A model generated the notes under the pieces. It was given only the letters and a program-made list of their open reading frames with translations, made no database searches and was not told the origin of the DNA. Positions 18,394 through 27,373 of a stretch of 64,000 bases of DNA are shown one piece after another (position 1 is the first letter of the stretch; each line of letters begins with the position of its first letter). This DNA is from Leptospira kirschneri serovar Cynopteri str. 3522 CT (GTDB taxonomy: Bacteria; Spirochaetota; Leptospiria; Leptospirales; Leptospiraceae), in the NCBI RefSeq assembly GCF_000243695.2, contig NZ_AHMN02000004.1, positions 372,001-436,000 of the forward strand, written 5' to 3'. The position numbers and the translations under genes are program-made.

Positions 18394-18839
18394 AGATAAG
18401 AACTCCAGTTTTCGATCGATTTTGAAGATGCAATTCTTCTTTCCATCGCCGAATCCTTTACACAGCGGACCAACTTCTTTGATTTTTTATCAGCCATCAT
18501 TTGAAGATCGGTGTATTCAAAATAAATCGGGAAAAAACTCGCTTCCTTTACGACATCGTTCGAAACCCAGTATTCCGGTCTCGCAATTGAATCTTTATCA
18601 TTTTTTTCTTTCCATTGACTCGTAATTCCGGATTTCTTAGCGGATTCCATTTCCTTGTATTCCGGCAAACGTTTTCCTTGATTTCTGCAGAATGCTTCCG
18701 CATCAAACCAATTCAAAATACTCTGCTGATCATCAAAGGTGATTGCAGTATCTTTCGCAGACAAATTATAAAAATTGAATAAACCGGCTAAGAAAAGGAA
18801 TGATATAAATTTTACCGCATTGATAGGAATAGAGCTCAT
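18390..18839 (-). CDS. Exported DUF1566/Lcl-like domain protein, first half
   Basis: A 149-residue frame with a signal peptide (hydrophobic core FISFLFLAGLFNF, end near LSA) followed by a module with AFCRNQGKRLPEYKEME, YWVSND and LVRCVKD, the typical order of the DUF1566/Lcl and formylglycine-enzyme-like superfamily. A ribosome site AGAAGG lies about 6 bases before the ATG. It ends abruptly in a segment (SIENW) that matches the beginning of a second module, continued in the next frame. Composition resembles the neighbouring tetR and oxidoreductase genes rather than the flanking chromosome. Likely an exported or surface protein; ligand unknown. Confidence 0.65.
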   Translation of the reverse strand: MSSIPINAVKFISFLFLAGLFNFYNLSAKDTAITFDDQQSILNWFDAEAFCRNQGKRLPEYKEMESAKKSGITSQWKEKNDKDSIARPEYWVSNDVVKEASFFPIYFEYTDLQMMADKKSKKLVRCVKDSAMERRIASSKSIENWSSYL

Positions 18840-18967
18840 ATAACCTTCTTTATTGCGAATACTTGTATTGTGTTGTAACCGAAAATCTTAAGAGGTTTCG
18901 CTTAACTTTAAATATACCAAAATTCTCTATTCTCGGTCACTCTTTTCAAAGAAATCGTTCGGCAAAA

Positions 18968-19615
18968 TCAATACGAACGCTTCGAAGAAGTTTCATCCGA
19001 CTTCATTCCGATGTAAAGATAATGGATCAGTTCTTTCGTGATTCTTCTTGCTTCCTTCAAATCGACGGACCGAAACATCACTTGTTTTCCCGCCAAAAGT
19101 ACCGCAATGCCGTGAACCATGGTCCAAGCGGACGTCGCTGAACTTACCACGTCGTCGGTTCGGATAACGCCGGCCAATTGACAATCACGAATGATCTCGA
19201 CGATGATCCGAAACGATTCATCCTCCGTTTTAACTAAGGATTTGTATTTGGAATGGCTTTCGATTTGATTCCCGTACATGATGCGGAAAAGATCGGGAAA
19301 TTCTAAAGCGAACTCCACGTAACAAACGCCGGATTCGCGGAATAAGAGAAGAGGTTTTGTTCTGTATTTGACCTGAAGTTTTTTTTGACGTTCGGCGAGC
19401 ATCCTAAAACCTTCTTCCGCGATATCCGCATATAAGGATTCCAAATCCTCATAGTGACGATAAGGAGCGGATTGACTTACGCCAGCGTACGTCGCGGCCT
19501 TTCGAAGACTCAAAGCCTTATAACCCTCGTCTTTCAAAATGCGGAGCGAAGCCTCTAATAAGGCTTTTTTCAGATCACCGTGATGATATGAATTTTTATC
19601 CGGAGATTTTTTCAT
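18968..19615 (-). CDS. TetR/AcrR family repressor with WHG-type C-terminal domain
   Basis: The N-terminal HTH (ALSLRKAATYAGVSQSAPYRHYEDLESLY) is typical of TetR regulators, and the ligand domain carries WTMVHGIAVLL, which resembles the WHG-type TetR_C_33 domain. I place the start at the ATG at 19615 (215 residues), because the 19 residues from the upstream TTG at 19672 lie inside the divergent promoter region and are not conserved-looking. TetR proteins usually repress the divergent neighbour and are released by a small hydrophobic ligand; here that neighbour is the FAD oxidoreductase starting at 19701. G+C is high for this genome (row 19081-19140 has 34 of 60), suggesting acquisition. Confidence 0.85.
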   Translation of the reverse strand: MKKSPDKNSYHHGDLKKALLEASLRILKDEGYKALSLRKAATYAGVSQSAPYRHYEDLESLYADIAEEGFRMLAERQKKLQVKYRTKPLLLFRESGVCYVEFALEFPDLFRIMYGNQIESHSKYKSLVKTEDESFRIIVEIIRDCQLAGVIRTDDVVSSATSAWTMVHGIAVLLAGKQVMFRSVDLKEARRITKELIHYLYIGMKSDETSSKRSY

Positions 19616-19650
19616 GTTGACGATTATCACATTTACGGTTCTAATTGAAT

Positions 19651-19673
19651 TGTCAATGTAATAACTGTTCACA
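19651..19673. promoter_or_regulatory. Candidate TetR operator
   Basis: An imperfect 23-bp palindrome, TGTCAA...TTCACA, in the 85-bp region between the divergent tetR and oxidoreductase starts. Length and position suit a TetR-family operator. Inferred by eye only. Confidence 0.35.
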
Positions 19674-19700
19674 TTAAACCGATTCGGGAGGAATTCGTCA

Positions 19701-21284
19701 ATGAATATCGATCAAATAGGAAACGAGTTCGATATAATATTTATAGGTTCAGGAATGGGAAGCCTCTGTGCCGCCAGTCTTTTAGCCCAATCTTACGGTA
19801 AAAAAATCCTGATGATAGAAAAACATTCCCAACCCGGCGGTTTCACGCACGAGTTTCAAAGAAAGCAGGGAAAGTATCATTGGGACGTGGGAATTCATTA
19901 CGTTGGAGACATGCAAGACGAAGGTCTTTGCAGAAAAATTTCCGATAAGATCACTCGAAAAAAAGTTCAATGGAAACGAATGCCGGAACCTTTTGAAAAA
20001 TTGATTTTCCCTTCCGTATCATTCGACATCTACGGCGATCCTGAAAAATTCAAATCTGATCTTGGAAATAAATTTCCAGAAGAAATAGAAGCGATCGATC
20101 GTTATTTCAAGGATATCAAAAAGACTTCGAATCTGTTCGGCAAATCGATCATGATGCGCTTAGCTCCTCCTTCCTTGGATTCAGTGGCTGGGCTTTTAGG
20201 AGAATCGAAAATTTTCACTCTCAAGGAATATTTAGACGCGAACTTTCGCAGTCAGGAATTGAAGGGAATTCTTGCGGCTCAATGGGGAGATTACGGCTTG
20301 CCTCCTTCCAAGGTGGCCTTTGCGATGCACGCTACTCTCGTGCAACACTATCTTCACGGCGGTTATTATCCGATCGGAGGCGCGGGAAAAATTTTCGATG
20401 CGATCGAACCGATTCTGGAAGAATTCGGAGGCGCCGTTCTATCCTCCGTAGAAGTTAAAGAAATTCTAATAAAGGATGGAAAGACCGTCGGAGTCAAAGC
20501 CAAGGCTCTTCGAGGAGAAGGATCCGAACGGGATTTTTCAGCGCCGATCGTAGTCTCTTGTGCGGGAGCTTACCCCACATATACGAAGTTGATTCCGGAG
20601 AATTATCCGATATCGTTTCGAAAAAGTCTAAAAGAATTTTATAATAAAGAAAAGATGACCACGAGCGTTTGTCTTTATCTCGGCCTATCCGAAAGTCCGG
20701 CAAAGTTCGGTTTCAAAGGAGAGAATTATTGGATCTTCTCATCAAGCGATCACGATCAAAACTTTTCGGAAAGAAACGATTGGATCGGATCGAACGGAGA
20801 AATTCCAAACCTCTATCTTTCTTTTCCGAGTTTGAAAAATCCCGAAGCAAAAAGTCATACGATGGATGTGATCACGTTTACGGATTACGATCATTTTTCT
20901 CCGTGGAAATCGGAACCTTGGAAACGAAGAGGAGAAGAATACAAACAACTTAAAGAGAAAATTACGGAACGAATTCTAACAACTTTGGAATCTCGTTTTC
21001 CCGGAATCAGAAAAATCGTGGAATACGCCGAACTTTCGACTCCGATCACAAACGAACATTTCACTTCCCATCCGGACGGAGCGATCTATGGTTTGGCCTG
21101 CGTTCCAGAACGATACAAAAAGGAAGAATGTCCTTGGTTCAACGTTCGAACTCCGATCGAAGGATTGTATCTTACGGGAGCGGACGCCGCTTCTCCGGGT
21201 GTGGCGGGAGCAATGATGGGTGGACTTGCATCGGCTCTTGCGATTACCGGAAGCGGTGAACTTCTGAAGGAACTGCGCAACTAA
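19701..21284 (+). CDS. FAD-dependent oxidoreductase, retinol saturase / CrtI-like
   Basis: A 527-residue flavoprotein. The dinucleotide-binding motif IGSGMGSLCAASLLA is at residues 15-29, followed by EKHSQPGGFTHEF, which is typical of phytoene desaturase, carotenoid isomerase and retinol saturase relatives. The C-terminal FAD-contact motif GLYLTGADAASPGVAGAMMGG is present, so the protein appears complete. A strong ribosome site (GGGAGG, 19686-19691) precedes the ATG. The enzyme probably saturates or isomerises a polyene or another hydrophobic substrate; no carotenoid genes are adjacent. The divergent TetR gene suggests induction by the substrate or a related compound. The sequence is markedly GC-richer than its surroundings (row 20401-20460 has 30 of 60 G+C, against 20 of 60 in row 15001-15060). 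Confidence 0.85.
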   Translation: MNIDQIGNEFDIIFIGSGMGSLCAASLLAQSYGKKILMIEKHSQPGGFTHEFQRKQGKYHWDVGIHYVGDMQDEGLCRKISDKITRKKVQWKRMPEPFEKLIFPSVSFDIYGDPEKFKSDLGNKFPEEIEAIDRYFKDIKKTSNLFGKSIMMRLAPPSLDSVAGLLGESKIFTLKEYLDANFRSQELKGILAAQWGDYGLPPSKVAFAMHATLVQHYLHGGYYPIGGAGKIFDAIEPILEEFGGAVLSSVEVKEILIKDGKTVGVKAKALRGEGSERDFSAPIVVSCAGAYPTYTKLIPENYPISFRKSLKEFYNKEKMTTSVCLYLGLSESPAKFGFKGENYWIFSSSDHDQNFSERNDWIGSNGEIPNLYLSFPSLKNPEAKSHTMDVITFTDYDHFSPWKSEPWKRRGEEYKQLKEKITERILTTLESRFPGIRKIVEYAELSTPITNEHFTSHPDGAIYGLACVPERYKKEECPWFNVRTPIEGLYLTGADAASPGVAGAMMGGLASALAITGSGELLKELRN

Positions 21285-21295
21285 AACGGAACGAT

Positions 21296-21329
21296 TCGCG
21301 TTTCATTTTTTGGAAAGAATGGAACGCGA
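21296..21329. terminator. Hairpin after the oxidoreductase gene
   Basis: A stem of 12 bases with one mismatch (TCGCGTTTCATT paired with AATGGAACGCGA) around a 10-base loop, 11 bases after the stop. It lacks a T run, so it may be a weak terminator or a stabilising 3' end. Confidence 0.35.
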
Positions 21330-21541
21330 ATGAAATCGCCCCGTTCGATGTTCGAGGAGAACCAAGCAGAAGCGGAATTTTTAATTTTAGTAAATTATTA
21401 TATTAGAATCTATGATATAATGGGACGCCATTCTCAGAGTTGAACACACATCCTTACGGACTACAACGAAACGGGTTTCGAGTTGCGGTCCACCGTAAAC
21501 TACACGTCGTATTTGTGAAATTTTCCTTTGTCTTCGTGAAA

Positions 21542-21742
21542 CTACAACGAAAGTTTATACTTTCCGGGTAAAAAGTAAAATTCAATCTCTTCAAAACGGG
21601 AAGGTTGAACGTGATACTGATATGAAAGAGTTCGTTTCTCCGAGCCGATATTTAAGGACAAAGGTTCCTGAAAATCCTTCCACGTAAAAGAAAAGCGGAC
21701 CTTCGGAGAACCGTCCGCGGAGAGGCGTTTCGTTTTTTTATT
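21542..21742 (-). pseudogene. Coding-like relic of an unknown protein C-terminus
   Basis: A leftward frame of 66 codons bounded by stops and lacking a start codon at its head. The translation has a regular beta-strand pattern (DGSPKVRFSFTWKDF, then SRFEEIEFYFLPGKYKLSL at the end) that looks like the last part of a beta-sandwich protein rather than chance. GC content matches the oxidoreductase patch. I cannot name the family. Confidence 0.3.
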
Positions 21743-21913
21743 TCATCGAGAACATTCTTCTAGTTCGATTTCCAATACGATTGAATCAGAGTCATCCCGG
21801 CGTCCGATTTGTTATATGTTTCCCGATCGATCTCGCTTGTACACTTTCTCCGCCTCGATCATAAATCGTTTCCTTTCTTGTTTCGATCCGATCAAAACAA
21901 TTTTTCACCAACG

Positions 21914-21997
21914 ATGCGTGTAAATCCAGAAGTAATTCAGGCTTCATCAACATTAGGTTATATGAGCCCTGAAGAATTTGAGAGAAATATTGCTTAA
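21914..21997 (+). mobile_element. Relic of an IS3-type transposase C-terminus
   Basis: The last residues of a rightward frame read SSTLGYMSPEEFERNIA, closely resembling the C-terminal signature of IS3-family OrfB transposases (the HSxLGYxSPxEFE ending after the DDE core). Upstream no transposase sequence is recognisable, so only the tail remains. Bases just after the stop (TGTCCACTTTT) resemble typical IS3-group terminal sequence. This marks a past insertion at the right edge of the GC-shifted patch. Confidence 0.5.
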
Positions 21998-22277
21998 AAG
22001 ACTGTCCACTTTTATGTGACTACTTTAGTTTCTCTTGCGGAACATTTTGTTTAACCAGCTAATGGTTGGTGCCTTAGGTTCCTTCCAATACCTAGTCACT
22101 ATGCTTAGAAATATTTGCGGTCAATCTTCATATCTTTTTGATTTGAGGACGCGACACCTTTTTAACTTTCGTTTGCAAAGGTCTATGTAAAATAGAAAAT
22201 CATAAAAAGACTTCAATCTTTTCGCAATAATCAGTTTCATAAATTCTATACATAAACAAAGATGAATCATTACATAA

Positions 22278-23666
22278 TTATAATATTTGAATGTTTTGAA
22301 ATAAAAATTTCAAAGCAAATTTATCTTTTTCATGCAAGAAAAAATAACCTAGAAGTTCTTCTCTAATTTGTTCACATACGTTAAGTGAAATAGAAATATT
22401 TTCTAATTTATTAGAAGCCAATTGTTCCAAGGTTTTAAGTATTTTAAGAGATTTTTGGATTATATTTTGGAGATCATTCAAATCAATAAGAAAACAATCC
22501 GGAAATCCGTAGGTCATCAATTCTTCTTTACGTTGACGATCAAGAGTCTTCGTATATATAAATAATCCTACATTACCTGCATAGTTTACCTTAGAATATT
22601 CTCTGATTAATTGACAAAATTGAATCCAGTCTGCTTTGTCTAGGTTAGCTTTTTTTTGTGGGTCATAAAATTTCGTTTGTACGAAAACCTGATAAGTCGC
22701 TCCATGATCAAACAAAATTCCATGCCGTTTTAAAAGTTCAAAATCAGGCTGTAATATTAAATCGATCCCTAAATCACCTGTCAACCTTGTCGGAATTAGA
22801 CGATAACAAAAAATAAATTCAAGTAAAGTTCCTATATAATGTTCGAAAAGCTGGCCGTTTAAACGTTTGTCTATAAAAAACAATTCTTTCAAATAATCAG
22901 GGATTTTTCTTCGAGCATACCAATATTCAAAAAGAATATGCAATTGATAACTTTTTCGGTAAGTATGAAGGATATTCACGATCCAAAGCTTATCATCAAG
23001 CTCGGGTAAACGATCTCCATTTGAATCATGGGTTAGCTCCCAAATTTTATCCTTAATTAAATCTAGCTCCAGCAAATGAATATATGAAAAATCCTTACCC
23101 TTTGTATAAAGAAAGTCATCAAGGTATCGAAAGGGAAGTTCCTTAAGACTCGTATATCTTAAATAGTTTTGTTTGGAACCTTCTTCTCCATTTTCAAGGA
23201 GGCCCAGTTCTTGCAAGTGATTCTCGGCTAGTAGCATTTCTGATAAGACATCCGAAACACTTTCTTGTCCACAAATTAGTTTTTTCTCAAACAAAAAGAT
23301 CGTATATGAATGCGTCGCAATTCCAATTCTCGGTAAAAACTCAAATGGATTTGCATCAGCTTTAGTTACAGCTTCTGTTAAAATCGCCAGCCGACTTTTT
23401 GCAGGTTGTCGAGTATAAGATTTCATTGCTTTTTCCAAATTAACCAAGCATCGCTCGATCATTTTTTCAGAAACCGCAAATGGATTATCAACCCAAAGGA
23501 TAGTTTGATTTTCTAAAGTCGGAGGTAATGAATATTTGCTAAGAATATCTTGTTCAAAAAATATAATTTCTTCAAATAATAAGCCATGGCCTTCTGGTCC
23601 GCCAGCACTATGTAGCTCTCTACATAATTCATAATATTTCTGGAGCATTACACGAATTAATGTCAT
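22278..23666 (-). CDS. Orphan PD-(D/E)XK (Mrr-like) nuclease-like protein
   Basis: A 462-residue protein. From about residue 272 it shows the order expected for a restriction-endonuclease-like fold: FEHYIGTLLEFIF (helix with Glu275 and Glu283), GDLGIDLIL (Asp302) and VFVQTKFY (Gln330-x-Lys332), i.e. E...GDxGID...QxK, which is the Mrr-type PD-(D/E)XK arrangement. The first 260 residues are mainly helical, without a motif I recognise. It has no adjacent methyltransferase, helicase or NTPase. A role in DNA restriction or defence is an inference from the fold signature only; other nuclease roles are possible. It is next to the IS relic, in an accessory-looking stretch. Confidence 0.7.
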   Translation of the reverse strand: MTLIRVMLQKYYELCRELHSAGGPEGHGLLFEEIIFFEQDILSKYSLPPTLENQTILWVDNPFAVSEKMIERCLVNLEKAMKSYTRQPAKSRLAILTEAVTKADANPFEFLPRIGIATHSYTIFLFEKKLICGQESVSDVLSEMLLAENHLQELGLLENGEEGSKQNYLRYTSLKELPFRYLDDFLYTKGKDFSYIHLLELDLIKDKIWELTHDSNGDRLPELDDKLWIVNILHTYRKSYQLHILFEYWYARRKIPDYLKELFFIDKRLNGQLFEHYIGTLLEFIFCYRLIPTRLTGDLGIDLILQPDFELLKRHGILFDHGATYQVFVQTKFYDPQKKANLDKADWIQFCQLIREYSKVNYAGNVGLFIYTKTLDRQRKEELMTYGFPDCFLIDLNDLQNIIQKSLKILKTLEQLASNKLENISISLNVCEQIREELLGYFFLHEKDKFALKFLFQNIQIL

Positions 23667-24094
23667 TGTTACCGCAATCTTGTTTTTTAACGATTAAAAA
23701 AATTTAGAATATTAGAGAATTACAATTCTGTTACATTATATTTATGCGTATCTTAAATTGTCAAGGCCGTTTGACTATTTATAGAATTTTTGTTTTATAG
23801 CCAAAATATAGCATTCCCATTCGTACAAACCAAATCGATATTTAAAAGAACAAATAATTATTCAAGACTATTCGCCTTATATGGATACGTGAAATTTCAC
23901 GATCGCATATTCAAATTATAAAATGCATAATCAGAACGATAGAAATTCCGGCCTCTTTAATTCGTAATGAAATTTTAAAGTAAGATAATAAGACCAAACA
24001 ATATCAATCTCTGAAATTTATACTTTTTTTCTTTTCAACTTCTGACTTCAGGAAATTCTCGGAAGTTGAATTTGCTCTATTCAAAAAAGTGAAT
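23667..24094. other. AT-rich gap, nothing recognised
   Basis: About 430 bases between the nuclease-like gene and the NC/LRAT-like fragment. No dispersed repeat copy, hairpin terminator or small gene is evident. It should contain the promoter of the nuclease-like gene. Confidence 0.5.
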
Positions 24095-24415
24095 CTATTT
24101 TCTCGTTGCCAGATATCCAATTGATAATATTAGGCCAATAAACACAAAAGTTTGCAGATCTTTTGATGCCTTTTCTTCATCGATTACAAATGAGGAAAAG
24201 TGCTGACAGTTATTTGAAATCGCATCGTATTTTTTATTTTCTATTATTGCTTTAACGATGTTATGCTGAATTTTTTGTAAAGGTATAGACGGCGCACGAA
24301 GATTGTAATCTCTATAGCCATTCAAGAAAGTTTCAAGCCTAGCAATGGCGATATTTGTCTCTGGATGATTGTGAATTACGAGTAGTTGCCCATATTCATT
24401 GAGTCCAATGATCAC
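24095..24415 (-). CDS. NC/LRAT-like (permuted papain fold) fragment, start unclear
   Basis: A 106-residue frame from a GTG at 24415. It contains NNCQHFSSFV, the NC motif with catalytic Cys of LRAT-like or NlpC/P60-related permuted papain folds, and ends in a membrane helix (FVFIGLILSIGYLA). The matching catalytic-His segment, INHTGVIIG, begins upstream of the GTG: the frame stays open to just inside the 3' end of the flagellar gene (about 24455), reading GLGINHTG, with no ATG, GTG or TTG. Either a non-standard start is used or the 5' end was lost when it became joined to the flagellar gene. Substrate (acyl group or peptide) unknown. Confidence 0.5.
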   Translation of the reverse strand: MIIGLNEYGQLLVIHNHPETNIAIARLETFLNGYRDYNLRAPSIPLQKIQHNIVKAIIENKKYDAISNNCQHFSSFVIDEEKASKDLQTFVFIGLILSIGYLATRK

Positions 24416-24458
24416 TCCAGTGTGATTTATACCAAGGCCGATTGGCGCGAAGGGATAA

Positions 24459-25322
24459 TTACCTCAATACTTCGTTTATCAATTTTCCAAGTAAACTATC
24501 TTGTGTCTGAACCGTCTTTTGATTGGCTTCGTAAGAGCGGTTGACTTCGATCATTTCTACCATTTCAGTCACAACACTCACGTTAGACGCTTCTAGGTAA
24601 CCTTGTAGAACCGAAGGTTCGTCCTTAAGATCAAAAGGAACTGGTTCCCCGGACTCTGGAGTATCGGCATAAAAAGAATCACCTTCTTTATCAAGATGGC
24701 GTGGATTTTCAACTGTACGAATTTTAATTTTATCCAATAATACCGGGGTTTCAAAACGATTCTTATCGATAGAGGTTCCATTAACTGGATCGTTACCGAT
24801 TTCTCCGTTGATCCAGACCTCGCCGTTTTCTTTAATTAAGAAATTGCCTCTTGCAACTCGGATTAGACCATTTTCGCCTAACAAAGGAAAACCTTGCGGA
24901 GTGACAAGATAGCCGTTTGTGTCCAACACAAAAGCGCCGCTTCTAGAGAGACGTTCACCTCTGTTTGTCATAACGGAAAAGAATGCTGGATGTTCGTTAC
25001 CGGGTTTATCTTGGAGCATCAAGTCAAAAGGATTTTCCGTTTTTTTAACGGCTCCTTGCTCGAAACGCGTATAGATCTCGTTTACTTCTCCGCCTAATCC
25101 TAGTTTGCCGACCACAGGCGCTGTGTCGAAGGAACCCATAGGCACCTTGCCGACTCCGTCTTCGTCGAAACGATGGAGTAGAAGTTCCGGAAATGTTTTA
25201 AATAAGGTCGTGTCTCTTTTAAAAGCAGTCTTATCCACATTGGCAAGATTATTGGAAATTACATCCATTCTAGTTTGCTGAATAATCATTCCATTGGCGC
25301 CTGTGTACATTCCTCTGAGCAT
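24459..25322 (-). CDS. Flagellar basal-body rod protein, FlgF/FlgG family
   Basis: A protein of about 287 residues beginning [16 protein letters not shown]; a good ribosome site (AGGAGA, 7 bases upstream) supports the ATG at 25322 over the upstream in-frame ATG at 25388. The N-terminal rod motif [14 protein letters not shown] and the C-terminal [17 protein letters not shown] helix are diagnostic for the FlgF/FlgG/FlgE family. In spirochaetes such proteins form the rod of the periplasmic flagella. I cannot decide between FlgF and FlgG without comparison. There is no second flagellar gene in the window next to it. Confidence 0.9.
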   Translation of the reverse strand: MLRGMYTGANGMIIQQTRMDVISNNLANVDKTAFKRDTTLFKTFPELLLHRFDEDGVGKVPMGSFDTAPVVGKLGLGGEVNEIYTRFEQGAVKKTENPFDLMLQDKPGNEHPAFFSVMTNRGERLSRSGAFVLDTNGYLVTPQGFPLLGENGLIRVARGNFLIKENGEVWINGEIGNDPVNGTSIDKNRFETPVLLDKIKIRTVENPRHLDKEGDSFYADTPESGEPVPFDLKDEPSVLQGYLEASNVSVVTEMVEMIEVNRSYEANQKTVQTQDSLLGKLINEVLR

Positions 25323-25558
25323 ATACTTTCTCCTGAACATTTTAAAGATCGGAAATTTTTCAAAATCCGATAACAATTTTGAAGACATAAATGAGGAAAA
25401 TTAGGAAGAAATTACTGATTTCTACGGAATTATCCAAAAGTGATGTGGTTTGTGGGAACTCCTACATGGAGTAAAAAAAATAAAATTCAAAAATAATTAA
25501 ATCTAGGATAGATCTTACTCAGGATTCTAACTAATAGTTTATACTTTAAGTTTATGAA

Positions 25559-25713
25559 TTCAACGAAAGAAGATCGGGCGAATCCGGCTTTGCCGGACCG
25601 CGCTTTCAGCTCCAGTAAATAAATTGCATGAAAGAAACGTAATACGATATTTAGTCTTTAATTACAATTTATTAACTACGCTTCAATCGCTTTCGCATTG
25701 GATTCTATCGAAC
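25559..25713 (+). repeat. Dispersed hairpin repeat, copy B
   Basis: Shares with copy A the order: GGGCGAATCCGG, TTGCCGGACCG, CAGCTCCAGTAAATAAATTG, GCATGAAAGAAACGTAAT, then TTACAATTTATTAACT, followed by GCTTCAATCGCTTTCGCATT. The arms 25614-25626 and 25665-25677 pair with one mismatch in 13. Confidence 0.8.
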
Positions 25714-26070
25714 TTACGTAAAACGGCACTTTGGAATAAATATATAGGTAATTTTGTTACTCGGACGTCTGAAAATAGTACTAAAATAAATAACCTATTT
25801 TACAAAGATGTAGAAATTCTTAAAAATTGCGTTTAACTTAGATTATCTTTTTTTTAAAAGGAGAAACTACATTCTAAATTTTGAAACAAGCCTGAAAAGT
25901 ATATCCGAGTAGTAATTTGATAGAAATGAATACTAGTCTTTCTACTGAAATTTTTGTAAGAGTTCCCACATTTTAGAGTTTAACCGTGAAATCGAGAATT
26001 GTGGTAGTTCCTACATCTATTTTTTTACGAAAAAATTGACTAAGGATACAACTGAGAGCCCACGTTAATA

Positions 26071-26168
26071 GAGTTGTTGAAAAATTCATAGTGACGATTA
26101 ACAAAACTACTTCAATTGCCGATTTGCATAAAATAGAAACAGATGGAGAATTAATTTTTCAACAACTC
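26071..26168. mobile_element. MITE-like element, 98 bp with perfect 16-bp inverted ends
   Basis: Left end GAGTTGTTGAAAAATT (26071-26086) is the exact reverse complement of the right end 26153-26168. The element is flanked on both sides by TAATA (26066-26070 and 26169-26173), as expected for a 5-bp target-site duplication. No coding capacity. This is the architecture of a non-autonomous miniature inverted-repeat transposable element; the mobilising transposase is not in the window. Confidence 0.7.
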
Positions 26169-26426
26169 TAATATAATTTTTAGTTTTTTGGAAATTTCAA
26201 ATCAAATTGAAAGTGTCCTTATTCAGAGCTATAAAATAACGTGAGTTTGGTGTAAGGAAATTCATGATTTTGAACTTTACAAATAAATCCTAAAATGTGG
26301 GAACTCTTACTTTTAGAAAATTATTCTCATTTTTTGTACACCGAATTTCACGTTAAAATAGAATACCAAATTTTGGCTTCAAATCAAGGATTCGATTCAA
26401 AATTCAAGATATTCTAAAATTCACTC

Positions 26427-26864
26427 TTATGGAGTTATTTTACCTTTAAGTGTAATGGATAAATTACAGTTTTCTAAAGAAGTTCCGGTTTTCAGTTTAA
26501 AATCTTGTTTTAACTCTAGAAGAACTTTTTCTTGAAGTTTAGAATCCAGACTTATATCGTAGATTTCTCCCGTTTCTTCGTCAATTGCGTGATGATGATG
26601 GATTACGTTCGAATCATATAGAGTAATTCCGGATTTTAGTTCTAAAATATTTACGATACCTTTTTCTGCAAATAGTTTCAAATTATTGAATATAGTGGCA
26701 CGAGAAGCATTTGGCATATGTTCATTGATTAGCTGGAAAACCTGGTCGGCAGTGAGGTGTTGAGGTTTAGAAAGCAATAGATTTGCCATTTGTAATCTTT
26801 GTACGGTGACGTTGATTCCTGCGTTCTCTAAAATTTTTTTGCTTCTTTCATAAGAATCCTTCAT
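26427..26864 (-). CDS. perR: Fur-family peroxide regulator PerR
   Basis: A 145-residue Fur-family protein: winged HTH with [18 protein letters not shown] and [16 protein letters not shown], a His-rich metal region [13 protein letters not shown], and a short dimerisation domain. The two CxxC motifs that bind structural zinc in most Fur/PerR proteins are absent; only one Cys (LENCNLS) is present. Placement divergent from ankyrin and catalase genes supports PerR rather than ferric uptake regulation. PerR uses metal-catalysed His oxidation to sense peroxide and then releases DNA. Palindromes resembling its own operators lie just upstream (26903-26964), suggesting autoregulation. Confidence 0.9.
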   Translation of the reverse strand: MKDSYERSKKILENAGINVTVQRLQMANLLLSKPQHLTADQVFQLINEHMPNASRATIFNNLKLFAEKGIVNILELKSGITLYDSNVIHHHHAIDEETGEIYDISLDSKLQEKVLLELKQDFKLKTGTSLENCNLSITLKGKITP

Positions 26865-26888
26865 ACGATCATTTTTTTATAGGGGTAA

Positions 26889-26964
<76 letters not shown>

Positions 26965-27373
26965 TGAGAATAAATTTAATATTCAATGAAATAATATTAA
27001 TTATAAATTAATATTGAAAATTATAGATTAATATTTCAAATGAATGGTGTTTATGAGATGGTTTTTTGATTTTTAGAAAATTTAAGGAATTTAAGTTCTT
27101 TTGTTAAGGCAGAATAGGGAAATGATTCTAAACTAAAAATAAAACGAGATAATTTTTGCTCAAGCCTACTCTGAAGAATGGACCATTTTACAAAACAATC
27201 CATTTCGGAGATAGGTTCGATTCATAAAAATTGGATAATCGAGTAAAACCTTCTCAAAACGTTTTTAATTTTCTTAAAAGAGAGTTTATAGAATCGGATC
27301 CTTTTGAAATGAAATTCTAGCGATTTAGAATGAAACTATTACTGGATTGGTATCTATCCCCAATGATGTATTT
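26965..27373. other. Gap upstream of the ankyrin-catalase pair
   Basis: AT-rich, about 400 bases, containing the promoter region of the ankyrin-catalase operon. I see a loose TTCTAAACTAAAA sequence near 27127 that resembles half a PerR box, but no clear palindrome, no RNA gene and no repeat copy. Confidence 0.4.

Larger units (their letters stand above)
21285..22277. other. Relic-rich gap downstream of the oxidoreductase
   Basis: About 1 kb without an intact gene. It contains a hairpin right after the oxidoreductase (21296-21329), a coding-like leftward fragment (21542-21742), a short GC-rich hairpin GCGGAC/GTCCGC (21695-21718) and the tail of an IS3-type transposase (21914-21997). Composition falls back to AT-rich after about 22.0 kb. 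It looks like a decayed insertion zone. Confidence 0.55.
25323..26426. other. Repeat-rich gap of about 1.1 kb
   Basis: No gene is supported here; a 70-codon rightward frame (25624-25836) is built from repeat copy B. The gap contains copy B of the hairpin repeat, four copies of the short GTTCCTAC-type motif (near 25450, 25970, 26015 and 26290), a MITE-like element (26071-26168) and a 23-bp block (25869-25891) that recurs at 33793-33815. Confidence 0.6.

Noticed and set aside
25624..25836. 70-codon rightward frame in the gap upstream of the flagellar gene
   Set aside because: It is assembled from the hairpin repeat copy B and AT-rich sequence, with no ribosome site.
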